Origin: CAVRQM01 sp963756975
GTDB lineage: Bacteria; Pseudomonadota; Alphaproteobacteria; Acetobacterales; Acetobacteraceae
NCBI GenBank assembly: GCA_963756975.1
Contig: CAVWPS010000001.1
Span: forward strand, 1,054,001-1,118,000
Length of the DNA stretch: 64,000 bases
Reading direction: 5' to 3'
Below the pieces are notes generated by a model that did not search any database, was not told the origin of the DNA, and saw only the letters and a program-made list of their open reading frames with translations. Within the stretch, counting starts at the first letter, position 1; each line of letters begins with the position of its first letter. Position numbers and translations under genes: made by a program. Shown piece after piece: positions 1 through 8,077 of this stretch.

Positions 1-1009
1 CAGATTGCCACGCTGCCGGTCGGCGACGTGATCGGCCTTGCTGGCGACGAACGCCGTCCGTCCGATCCCGCCCAGCGCCGGCAATAGCGGGGCCAGCCAC
101 GCGAGCCAGACCGGCGCCCTCGCCGCCCGCAGCGCGCGCGACACCGTGCCGAGCGCGGCGGCCGCATCGGCGAACGCCGCCGGTCCGGCCGCGAGCGCCC
201 CGAGCAGGTCGGCCAGCACCACCAGCCGGTCCAGCCGTCCCAGCCCGGGCTCCGACAACTCCCGGCGCACGGCGTCGCGGTACGCGTCGTAACGGCGCGA
301 CAACAGGTCGCGCAGGCCGCCCGATCCGGCTGAACGGAAAGAAAGACACCCAGGGCGGCTCCGGCCCGGGTGCCGGCATCAGCAACCGTCCCGGCTGCAA
401 CAGCGCCAGCCCGGCGTCGCGCGCGCCGTCCAGCGCCGCGCGATACAGCGCCACCCCCTGCGCCGCGATCGCCTCGTCGGCCCCGCAGTGGCGCGGCAAT
501 CCGGCGACGAAGGCCCGAAACGGCCCGGCCGCCTCGATCTCGTCCAGTCGCGAAAGGGCGGCCGCCGACCATGCCTCGAACGATGCGCCCAGCATCGGCA
601 GATCGACCAGCCACTCGCCCGGGTAATCCAGGAACTCCAGCCGCAACCGTCGTGGCGGCAGCATCGACGCGAGACCCGGCCGCGTCACGTCCAGGTCGAG
701 CGCCAGCAGGCTCACCGCATCGGTCCGCGCGGGCCACGACGGCGGATCGGCCGCCAGTGCGCGCACGTGAAAGCCGACATCGAATCGCGGCATCGACGTC
801 GCCCCGGCCGGCGACGGTGCCACAGACCACGCCCGCCCTTCGAGCCGCTCGGCCAACGCCGGCAACGCCGCCGGACCCGCCTGCAGATTGGCCGCGAGCG
901 AGGTCAGCAGCGCCGTCTTGCCCGCGCGCGCGAGCCCGGTGACGCCGATGCGCACCGTCTCGCGCGCCGGCAGCCACGCCCGGGCCGAGGCTAGGACGCC
1001 GCTCAGCTG
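1..1009 (-). pseudogene. YcjX-like (DUF463) P-loop NTPase, frameshifted, 3' end outside window
   Basis: Reading down the minus strand from about 1006, the N-terminal part has a Walker A-like stretch (GVTGLARAGKTALLT, about 20 residues in) and the motif LEFLDYPGEWLVDLP. From about position 330 the family match moves one frame over and continues as LLSRRYDAYRDAVRREL, then RTAFVASKADHVAD up to base 1. These are hallmarks of the YcjX/DUF463 family, a stress-associated predicted NTPase of unknown function. The change of frame needs one extra base (or two missing) at about 321-335. No ATG, GTG or TTG fits the start. A CTG at 1006 overlapping the gloA stop is possible. It is either a pseudogene or a real gene hit by a sequencing error. 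Confidence 0.65.
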
Positions 1010-1413
1010 CGTTCGATCAGCTCGATCTTGTAGCCGTCCGGATCCTCGACGAACGCGATCACCGTCGTGCCGAATTTCACCGGACCCGGCTCGCGCGTGA
1101 TTTTCGCACCCGCCTTCCGCATCTTCTCGACCGCGCCGTAGATGTCCGGCAGGCCGACCGCGAGATGGCCGAACGCCGAGCCGATGTCGTAATGATCCGT
1201 GCCGTAGTTGTAGGTCAGCTCGAGGACGGTGTTGGTGTCCTCCGGCCCGTAGCCCATGAACACCAGCGTGTATTTGCCGTCGGGCACGTCGGTGCGCCGG
1301 ATCTCGTACATGCCGAACAGATCGGTATAAAACTTGACGCTGCGGTTGAGGTCGCCGACCCGCAACATCGTGTGCAGGTAGCGCGGTTTCTCGGTGTTCG
1401 TCGTCTGGCTCAT
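1003..1413 (-). CDS. gloA: Lactoylglutathione lyase (glyoxalase I)
   Basis: A 136-residue protein that isomerises the hemithioacetal of methylglyoxal and glutathione to S-lactoylglutathione in the cytoplasm. It matches the short nickel-type bacterial enzyme almost end to end: LHTMLRVGDLNRSVKFY near the N-terminus, VLELTYNYG in the middle and GTTVIAFVEDPDGYKIELIE at the C-terminus. The four family metal ligands are present as His14, Glu65, His83 and Glu131. Its ATG overlaps the lpxI stop by four bases (ATGA), so it is probably translated with the lipid A operon. In many alphaproteobacteria lpxB would be expected at this place. Confidence 0.95.
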   Translation of the reverse strand: MSQTTNTEKPRYLHTMLRVGDLNRSVKFYTDLFGMYEIRRTDVPDGKYTLVFMGYGPEDTNTVLELTYNYGTDHYDIGSAFGHLAVGLPDIYGAVEKMRKAGAKITREPGPVKFGTTVIAFVEDPDGYKIELIERS

Positions 1414-2255
1414 GTCGAAACCTCCCTGGGGTCCAGGCCGAGCAGGAACAATCCCGCCCGATCCGCCGCCGCGATGCTCGCGGCACGCTCCAATAGGATG
1501 GTTCCGCCCGCCTCGAAAGCGATGCCGCGCAATCCGGCCGCGCGCGCGCGATCAACCGTGCGCGGTCCGATGGTCGGCAGGTCCGCCCGGCGATCCTGCC
1601 CCGGCTTGACCAGCTTGACCAACACCCCGCCGAGCCCGGGCCGTGCCAGTGTCTTGCTCCGCGCCAGCATCGCGTCGGTCCCCTCGATCGCCTCGACCGC
1701 GAGCACGATCCCCTGCTGGACCACGCATCCCTGCCCGACATCGACCGCCCCGAGCGCCCGCACGACGGCGATCGCGCGCGCAATGTCGGCATGGGCCGCC
1801 TGGTCCGGCGCGATCCGCCCGAGCTGCCCGGCCGGTCCCAACGCCTCGGGGTCGATCTCGTGCGCGCCGACGATGCGGAACCCTTCATCGGCGATCACGC
1901 GGTGGATCGCGGCCAGCAATCCGTCGTCGCCCGCGAACGCCGCCCGTCCGACGCGCGCCAGCAGCCGCGCCGCCTCCGCATCGGGCCGCAGATGCAGCAG
2001 CGACGGACGGCGCACCGGCCCGATCAGCACGACATCGCTGCAGTGATGCTCCCGCAGCAGCGCCAGGATCCGGCCCGCCGCGCCCATCCGCACCGTCGCG
2101 TGCGGGTAGGCACCGATCACCGCGGGCTCGGCAAACCCTTCGAGCGCCACCACGAACACCGCCCGCCCCTCCGCGAGCGCCGCGGCGGCGACGCGGCCGG
2201 GTAGCGGGCCGCCGCCGGCGATGATGCCGAGGGCTGGCTTATCCGGCGTCGTCAT
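1410..2255 (-). CDS. lpxI: UDP-2,3-diacylglucosamine pyrophosphatase LpxI
   Basis: A 281-residue cytoplasmic lipid A enzyme that releases UMP from UDP-2,3-diacylglucosamine to give lipid X. It is the alphaproteobacterial alternative to LpxH (DUF1009 family). The N-terminus carries a Rossmann-like LGIIAGGGPLPGRVA. The C-terminal catalytic half has GQGCVVQQGIVLAVEAIEGT and DLPTIGP, whose Asp is the family's catalytic residue. The ATG at 2255 lies inside the 3' end of lpxA (17-base overlap). The gene directly follows lpxA and fabZ, as expected for the pathway. Confidence 0.95.
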   Translation of the reverse strand: MTTPDKPALGIIAGGGPLPGRVAAAALAEGRAVFVVALEGFAEPAVIGAYPHATVRMGAAGRILALLREHHCSDVVLIGPVRRPSLLHLRPDAEAARLLARVGRAAFAGDDGLLAAIHRVIADEGFRIVGAHEIDPEALGPAGQLGRIAPDQAAHADIARAIAVVRALGAVDVGQGCVVQQGIVLAVEAIEGTDAMLARSKTLARPGLGGVLVKLVKPGQDRRADLPTIGPRTVDRARAAGLRGIAFEAGGTILLERAASIAAADRAGLFLLGLDPREVST

Positions 2256-3054
2256 CCTGCTCTGCCGTGCCGGGCAGGGCGGCGCGGATCAAGCCGCGCC
2301 GGCTCGGCGTGTCGGCGAACGCCAGCACCTCGGCGACCAGCGGCTCGTCGCCCCAGCTCGCGCGCACTTCGGCGAGCCGGTCCGCATACAGCCCAGCGCC
2401 GCCGAACAGCAGCCGCACCGCACTGCGAAGCGCGTGGATACGGCTGCGCTCGAACCCGCGCCGGCGCAGTTGCACGACGTTCAGCCCGACCAGCCGCGCC
2501 CGGTTGCCGAGCACGCTGCCGAACGGGATCACGTCGGCCTCGACGCCCGAAACGCCGCCGACCATGGCACCCGTGCCGATCCGGACGAACTGGTGCAACG
2601 CCGCCGATCCGCCGATCACCGCCCGGTCGCCGATCTGGACATGGCCGCCCATGACGACGTTGTTGGCCACGATCACGCCGTCGCCCAGCACGCAATCGTG
2701 CGCCACATGCACCACGGCCATCAGCAGGCAATCGGCCCCGACCACGGTGACGCCGCTGCCGGTGACGGTTCCGCGATGCACGGTGACATGCTCGCGCAAA
2801 ATCGTCCGCGGCCCGATCACGCACCGGGTCGCCTCGCCCGCGTATTTCAGATCCTGCGGCGCCAGCCCGACCGTCACGAACGGGAACAGCTTGGCCCCGG
2901 CACCGATCGTCGTCCGGCCATCGACCACGACGTGGCTGACCAGCTCGACGCCGTCCGCGAGGTCCACGTCCGCGCCGACCGTGCACCAGGGGCCCACGCG
3001 AACGCCGGCTCCGAGCCTGGCGCCCGGGGCAATCAGTGCGGTGGGATGGATCAA
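2239..3054 (-). CDS. lpxA: UDP-N-acetylglucosamine acyltransferase LpxA
   Basis: First committed enzyme of lipid A synthesis: it transfers an R-3-hydroxyacyl group from ACP to the 3-OH of UDP-GlcNAc. The protein is 271 residues, with left-handed beta-helix hexapeptide repeats (for example IHPTALIAPGARLGAGVRVG at the start) and the conserved stretch VVHVAHDCVLGDGVIVANNV holding the catalytic His. The open frame runs further upstream but that part is antisense-like noise. A TTG at 3054 overlaps the fabZ stop (TTGA) and starts exactly at the family N-terminus, so I chose it. The 3' end overlaps lpxI. Confidence 0.93.
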   Translation of the reverse strand: MIHPTALIAPGARLGAGVRVGPWCTVGADVDLADGVELVSHVVVDGRTTIGAGAKLFPFVTVGLAPQDLKYAGEATRCVIGPRTILREHVTVHRGTVTGSGVTVVGADCLLMAVVHVAHDCVLGDGVIVANNVVMGGHVQIGDRAVIGGSAALHQFVRIGTGAMVGGVSGVEADVIPFGSVLGNRARLVGLNVVQLRRRGFERSRIHALRSAVRLLFGGAGLYADRLAEVRASWGDEPLVAEVLAFADTPSRRGLIRAALPGTAEQDDDAG

Positions 3055-3575
3055 GACGCGGAACTGTCGCCGGGCTTGCTGTCCATGATCATCGCGGCAT
3101 AGGTCGCCTCGGCCACCGACACGCCGTCCACCCGCGCGACGGCGCTGAACTTGTAGACGGCGCCCCGGCTGCGCTCCTTGACCACGTCGATGCGAAGCTG
3201 GTCGCCCGGCACGACAGGACGGCGGAACTTGGCACCCTCGATCGACATGAAATAGACGACCCGGCCGGACGCCGCCGGGCCGAGCAACTCGACGACCAGG
3301 ATCGCGGCCGTCTGCGCCATCGCCTCGATGATCAGCACGCCCGGCATCACCGGGTGGCCCGGAAAATGCCCCTGGAAGAAGTTGTCGTTGAACGTGACGT
3401 TCTTGATCCCGGTCGCCGAGCGATCGTGCACCACGTCGATCATGCGGTCGATCAGCAGCATCGGATAACGGTGCGGGATCGCCTTCATGATGTCGGCGAT
3501 GTCGAGGGTCGGGCGCGCCCGGTGCTCGGTCGACTTCACCAGCTTGTCCAGCGTCGCATGCAGGTCGGCACTCAT
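3051..3575 (-). CDS. fabZ: 3-hydroxyacyl-ACP dehydratase FabZ
   Basis: A 174-residue hot-dog-fold dehydratase that forms trans-2-enoyl-ACP in type II fatty acid synthesis and competes with LpxA for hydroxyacyl-ACP. Diagnostic segments are PHRYPMLLIDR and FFQGHFPGHPVMPGVL. His70 and Glu84 correspond to the catalytic His54 and Glu68 of the E. coli enzyme. The ATG at 3575 overlaps the lpxD stop (ATGA), so the longer upstream open frame is ignored. It sits in the usual lpxD-fabZ-lpxA order. Confidence 0.96.
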   Translation of the reverse strand: MSADLHATLDKLVKSTEHRARPTLDIADIMKAIPHRYPMLLIDRMIDVVHDRSATGIKNVTFNDNFFQGHFPGHPVMPGVLIIEAMAQTAAILVVELLGPAASGRVVYFMSIEGAKFRRPVVPGDQLRIDVVKERSRGAVYKFSAVARVDGVSVAEATYAAMIMDSKPGDSSAS

Positions 3576-4669
3576 TGGGCGTTCTCCGTATCGCGGGCCG
3601 TGTCGTGGGCTGGCGCGCGGGCCGCAGGCCCCTTTGCCAGTCTCCGCAACGCCGCAACTTGCCGAAAGAACGCCTTGATCGGCAAGGCGGGTGCGCCGAG
3701 CACCGTGCTGCCCGCCTCGACATCCGCCATCACGCCGGCCTGCGCCCCGATCTGCGCCGCGCGGCCGATGCGCAAATGCCCGATCAGCCCGGCCTGTCCG
3801 GCCACCACCACGAAATCCTCCAGCACCGTCGATCCCGAAATCCCGGCCTGCGCCACGATGACGCAGCACCGGCCGAGGCGGACGTTGTGCCCGATCATGA
3901 CCAGGTTATCGAGCCGCGACCCGGCCCCGATGACGGTGTCCTGCACCGAGCCGCGATCGATCGCCGTATTGGCCCCGACATGCACGTCGTCCTCGATCAG
4001 CACGCGGCCGAGTTGCGGGACCGACACGAACCCGGCCTTGGTCATCGCGAAACCGAACCCCTCATGGCCGATCCGCGCGCCCGGGCCGAGCACGACGCGT
4101 TGCCCTAGGATCGCGTGGCTCACGCTCGCGTGCTCGCCGATCCAGCCATCCGCGCCGACGATGACGTGCCGCCCGATCACCGCGTGGGCACCGACCCGGA
4201 CGCCCCGGCCGACGATCGCCCCCTCGCCGACGACGGCGAACGGTCCGATCTCGGCGGTGGCATCGATCACCGCCCCGTCCGCGATCACGGCCGAGGGGTG
4301 CACGCCGGGCAGCATCGGCGGCTCCGGGTGAAACAGTGCCGCCACTCGCGCCCAGCCGAGATACGGCTCGTCGGTCACGATCGCGCGGCAGCCTGCCGGC
4401 ACGCGGTCCCGGTAGTCCGGGTGGACGATCACGAAACCCGCCCGGCTCGCGGCAAGCACCGACAGGTACTTCTTGTTGTCCAGAAAGCTGATGTCGGACG
4501 CGCCCGCCGCCTGCAACGGGGCGACGGCCGCAACCGTCGCGTCTCCGGCGGACCTGTCGAGCGTGCCGCCAGCGACTTCGGCCACGTGGCTTGCCGTGAA
4601 CGGCCCGGCGACCCGGAAGAAGCGCGGGTCGCCGCAGCTCGCGGCGTCATGCCCGCCGAGGGTCGTCAT
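3572..4669 (-). CDS. lpxD: UDP-3-O-acylglucosamine N-acyltransferase LpxD
   Basis: A 365-residue cytoplasmic acyltransferase that adds the second hydroxyacyl chain in lipid A synthesis. An N-terminal uridine-binding domain (with ASDISFLDNKKYL) is followed by a long hexapeptide-repeat beta helix and a short Ala/Arg-rich C-terminal helix. The catalytic His of the family is His261 in NLVMIGHNVRLG. IGHEGFGFAM is the conserved loop. It starts 40 bases after ompH, past a tandem repeat, and its stop overlaps the fabZ start. Confidence 0.96.
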   Translation of the reverse strand: MTTLGGHDAASCGDPRFFRVAGPFTASHVAEVAGGTLDRSAGDATVAAVAPLQAAGASDISFLDNKKYLSVLAASRAGFVIVHPDYRDRVPAGCRAIVTDEPYLGWARVAALFHPEPPMLPGVHPSAVIADGAVIDATAEIGPFAVVGEGAIVGRGVRVGAHAVIGRHVIVGADGWIGEHASVSHAILGQRVVLGPGARIGHEGFGFAMTKAGFVSVPQLGRVLIEDDVHVGANTAIDRGSVQDTVIGAGSRLDNLVMIGHNVRLGRCCVIVAQAGISGSTVLEDFVVVAGQAGLIGHLRIGRAAQIGAQAGVMADVEAGSTVLGAPALPIKAFFRQVAALRRLAKGPAARAPAHDTARDTENAQ

Positions 4670-4670
4670 G

Positions 4671-4712
4671 CCGTCCGTCTCAATACCGTCCGTCTCAATA
4701 CCGTCCGTCTCA
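4671..4712 (-). repeat. Tandem 15-bp repeat with repeated in-frame stop codons
   Basis: Two perfect copies of CCGTCCGTCTCAATA plus a 12-base partial third copy fill the ompH-lpxD gap. Read on the minus strand, each unit contains TGA in the ompH frame, so the ompH stop is followed by two more in-frame stops before the lpxD ATG. The unit also places GGACGG close to the lpxD start, where it could act as a weak ribosome-binding site. It looks like slippage duplication of the gene end. Confidence 0.9.
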
Positions 4713-5588
4713 GGGCGCCGGCGCGGCCGGAGCGGGCGCCGCGGCCGGCGTCGCCGCCGGGGCCGCGGACGCGGTCGGCTGCATCGGCGGCTCCTGCCCC
4801 TCGGGCGGGATGACGACGGTCGGCGTCAGCTTGTTGAGCTGCTCGGCGACCTGCTCGGTGATGTCGAACTCCTGCGTGTTCAGCGCGACCTGTGCGCGAT
4901 GCAAGACGAGGTTCATGCCATGGCTGTCGGCGACCTGCCGGATCACGCCGACCAGCGTCCGCTCGATCTGGGCGAGCGCGTATTGCGCCGCGTCCTGAAT
5001 GATGCGCCCGCGCTCGCGAAACTGCTTCTGCGCGTTGGTGATGCGCTCCTGCAACTCACGCTCGCGCGCCCGCACCTGCGTGTCGGACAGCTTGGCGCGG
5101 TCGTTGACCAGCGCCTGCTGCATGTCGCGCCACGCGGCCTGCTCCTTCTGCGCGTCCTGCGCGAGCTTCTCGCGGCGCTGCGTGATGGTCTTCTCGACCT
5201 GCTGCGCGGCAGCCGACGCGCGCATCACCTCCGGCACGCCGATCACGCCGATCACGGCGGCCGGCGGGGAGGTCGTCTTCGGCAACGCCGGCATCTCCTG
5301 CGCCGGCGGCAGCTGCATCTGCGCGGCCGCGACCGAAGCGTCGGTGTTGTCGTCGGACTGCGGCGGCAGCGGCTGCTGCGGCCCGGTCTGCTGCTGGACG
5401 GCAGTCTCGGGACGGGGGGCCGGCCGCGCGGGTGCGCGCGGCCGTGCCGGTGCCTGCGCGGCCGGTTTGGCCTGACCGGGGATGAAATAATCCTCGGCGG
5501 ATGCGGGAGATGCCGCCAACGCGGTCGCGATCGCCAGCGCGGCCGCAACCGACCGAATGCGTGAGACGGATGTCGTGGGATAATTCAA
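4710..5588 (-). CDS. ompH: OmpH/Skp-family periplasmic chaperone with Pro-rich extension
   Basis: Predicted periplasmic holdase for unfolded outer-membrane proteins on their way to BamA. I chose TTG at 5588, preceded by GAGG seven bases upstream, because the longer frame reaches back into bamA. From there a signal peptide (about residues 1-31, ending SPASA) leads into a Pro/Ala/Gln-rich segment (about 40-110). The coiled-coil OmpH domain (about 112-265) begins VIGVIGVPEVMRASAAA, and an Ala/Pro tail follows. At 292 residues it is far longer than the roughly 160 of E. coli Skp. Location between bamA and lpxD supports the call. Confidence 0.9.
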   Translation of the reverse strand: MNYPTTSVSRIRSVAAALAIATALAASPASAEDYFIPGQAKPAAQAPARPRAPARPAPRPETAVQQQTGPQQPLPPQSDDNTDASVAAAQMQLPPAQEMPALPKTTSPPAAVIGVIGVPEVMRASAAAQQVEKTITQRREKLAQDAQKEQAAWRDMQQALVNDRAKLSDTQVRARERELQERITNAQKQFRERGRIIQDAAQYALAQIERTLVGVIRQVADSHGMNLVLHRAQVALNTQEFDITEQVAEQLNKLTPTVVIPPEGQEPPMQPTASAAPAATPAAAPAPAAPAP

Positions 5589-5589
5589 G

Positions 5590-7968
5590 CTAGAACCTCG
5601 TGCCGAAACCAAAACGGAAAATCTGAGTTTTATCATAGCGCTTTTTCACCACCGGGTCTGCCACGTCGAGGTTGATCAACCCGAACGGCGTCTTCCACGA
5701 CAAGCCCACGCCGGCACCGATGCGCGGACCGGCGTAGTCGGTGATCGGCCCGCCGGCCGGGATCTGCGTGACCTGGGACAGGGCACCGACATCGACGAAC
5801 GCGCGTCCGCTCAGGCCGATATCGGCCGAAATCGGCAGCGGAAACCGCAACTCGGTCGATTGCGTCGCGATGAACCGCCCGCCGAGGCTGTCGCCGCCCA
5901 GCACCGCGTGCGGCCCGGCACCGCCCGATTCGAAGCCGCGCAGGTTGTCGCCGCCGAGGAAGAAGCGATCGACGATCTTCTCGCGCGTGCTGCCGGTGTT
6001 GATGAGGTAGCCGGCGCCGGCCGAGAGCGCGATGCTCCAATCCTCGTCGCCGGTGATCGACTGGAGCGGAATGAAGTAGGTGCCGTCGATCTTGGTCCGG
6101 ACATAGTCGGCGTCGCCGCCGAGCCCGGCGAAATCCGTGCCGAACCGCACCACGAACCCGGCGTGCGGATCGACCACGCTATCGCGGTAGTCGACGGTCA
6201 GCGTCTGGCCGATCTGCGACAGGATCGATCGCCCGACCTCGTCCTGGACGTAGACGGACGCGCCGGTCGCGATGTTGTAGATCGCGCGATCGACGAGCGA
6301 ATACGTCAGCGCCTGACGAAGGTGGTCGCTGAACTCATAGCCGGCCCGCAGCGAAAAACCGGTCCGCCGCTCGCTATACTGCGCCGTCGTCTGGTTGTTG
6401 TTGTTGACGTGGAAGACGTCGATGCCGGCGACGATGTTGCGGTCGAGGAAATACGGGTCGGTGATCGACAGATCGATTTCCGACCGCCGCTGCGCCAGCA
6501 CGCCGTTGATGCCCGCGTCGATGCCGGAGCCGATCAGGTTCTTCTCTCGCAATCCGACGTTGACCAGCGCGCCGGAATCCGTCGAGTACCCGCCGCCGAG
6601 CGTCAGCTCGCCCGTCGCCTTCTCGTTGATGTTGGTGTTGAGCACCACGCGGTCCGGTGCCGACCCGGGCTGGTTGGTGATCGCGACCGTGTTGAAGTAG
6701 CCGAGATCCTCCAGCCGCTGACGCGAGCGGCGCGCCAGGGCCGCGTTGTACGCGTCGCCTTCGGCGAGCCGGAACTCGCGCCGGATCACCTTGTCCTCGG
6801 TGCGAGTGTTGCCGTTGATGTCGATCCGCTCGACGTAGACGCGCGGCCCTTCGGCGACGTCGAACACCAGTTCGACCGTGTGCTTCTCCTTGTCGCGGGC
6901 GATCCGCGGCTTGACCTCGACGAAGCTGTAGCCGCGTGCCTGCACCGCGTCGGTCAGCGTCTGCGTGGTCCGCTCGACCGCGTCGCCGTCGTACCAATCA
7001 CCGGTCGCGATCTCGAGCGACGGCATCAGGCTCGCGCCATCGAGGCGCGGCAGGGTGCTGTTGATGGTGATCTTGCTGATTTTGTAGCGCTCGCCCTCGT
7101 TCATCGTGAACGTGACGAAGAACGCGGTCCGGTCGGGCGTCAGTTCGGCCGTGGCGCTCGTCACCTCGAAATCGGCGTAGCCGTTCTTCAGGTAGAACCG
7201 CCGCAGCAGCTCCTTGTCGAAGTTGATGCGGTCCGGATCGTAGCTGTCGGTGGTGGACAGGAATCGCCAGAACGCTTCCTCGCGGCTGCCGATGACCTCA
7301 TGCAGCCGGTCGTTGCCGAACGCATGATTGCCGACGAACGCGATGCGGCTGATGTAGGTGTCGTTGCCCTCGCGGATCTCGAACACGACGTCGACCCGGT
7401 TCTGGTCGAGCATGATGATCTTCGGCTCGACGGCGGCCGCGAACTTGCCGCGCCGCGCGTACAGATCGAGGATCTTCTGCCGGTCCGACTGCGCCATCGC
7501 CGGCGTGTAGACGGCGCGCGGCCGAAGCTGCAGTTCGGGGCGCAGCTGGTCGTCGGTAAGCTTGTGGTTACCCTCGAACGCGATCCGGTTGATGAGCGGG
7601 TTTTCCGCGACCCGCACGATCAGGGTGTTGCCGTCGCGCCGCAGGTTCACGTCGGAAAACAAACCGGTCGAATAAAGCGTCTTCAGCGACCGGTCGAGCC
7701 GGTCCGGATCGAACGGATCGCCCGGCTGCACCAGCATGTACGACCGGATCGTGCCTTCCTCGATGCGGTTGCTACCCTCGATGCGAATGTCGGCGATCGT
7801 CCCGCCGGCCAGCGGCGCCGAGGCGAAATTGCTGGTTCCGGCCCCCGGCAACCCTTGCGACCGTGCCGCCGGCGACGCGCTGAACGCGGCGACCAGGAGC
7901 GTCAGTCCGACGAGCGCGAGCGGGCACCACGAGGTGATTCGACGGTAGCGGTGGCGGACTCGGACCAA
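5590..7968 (-). CDS. bamA: Outer membrane protein assembly factor BamA
   Basis: Core of the BAM complex, which folds beta-barrel proteins into the outer membrane. The frame opens at 8055, but a TTG at 7968 has AAGGAG eight bases upstream and is followed directly by a good signal peptide (RRITSWCPLALVG, cleavage after SPAARS), so I prefer it (792 residues). Five POTRA domains occupy roughly residues 55-450. A 16-strand barrel follows, with the lid motif NLRGFESGG and a C-terminal beta-signal ending in Phe (FRFGFGTRF). It lies between rseP and ompH, the canonical order. Confidence 0.95.
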   Translation of the reverse strand: MVRVRHRYRRITSWCPLALVGLTLLVAAFSASPAARSQGLPGAGTSNFASAPLAGGTIADIRIEGSNRIEEGTIRSYMLVQPGDPFDPDRLDRSLKTLYSTGLFSDVNLRRDGNTLIVRVAENPLINRIAFEGNHKLTDDQLRPELQLRPRAVYTPAMAQSDRQKILDLYARRGKFAAAVEPKIIMLDQNRVDVVFEIREGNDTYISRIAFVGNHAFGNDRLHEVIGSREEAFWRFLSTTDSYDPDRINFDKELLRRFYLKNGYADFEVTSATAELTPDRTAFFVTFTMNEGERYKISKITINSTLPRLDGASLMPSLEIATGDWYDGDAVERTTQTLTDAVQARGYSFVEVKPRIARDKEKHTVELVFDVAEGPRVYVERIDINGNTRTEDKVIRREFRLAEGDAYNAALARRSRQRLEDLGYFNTVAITNQPGSAPDRVVLNTNINEKATGELTLGGGYSTDSGALVNVGLREKNLIGSGIDAGINGVLAQRRSEIDLSITDPYFLDRNIVAGIDVFHVNNNNQTTAQYSERRTGFSLRAGYEFSDHLRQALTYSLVDRAIYNIATGASVYVQDEVGRSILSQIGQTLTVDYRDSVVDPHAGFVVRFGTDFAGLGGDADYVRTKIDGTYFIPLQSITGDEDWSIALSAGAGYLINTGSTREKIVDRFFLGGDNLRGFESGGAGPHAVLGGDSLGGRFIATQSTELRFPLPISADIGLSGRAFVDVGALSQVTQIPAGGPITDYAGPRIGAGVGLSWKTPFGLINLDVADPVVKKRYDKTQIFRFGFGTRF

Positions 7969-8077
7969 GAACTCGTCTCCTTCGGGCGCGAAGGCCGAAT
8001 CCGGCATCATCGCTCGCGGCGGACCATAGCCACAACCGCGTGCGCGACGCCACATGCCTCCGTATGGCGGCGGCGCG

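Noticed and set aside
4671..4712. CRISPR-like repeat
   Set aside because: Units are directly contiguous with no spacers and only about 2.8 copies.
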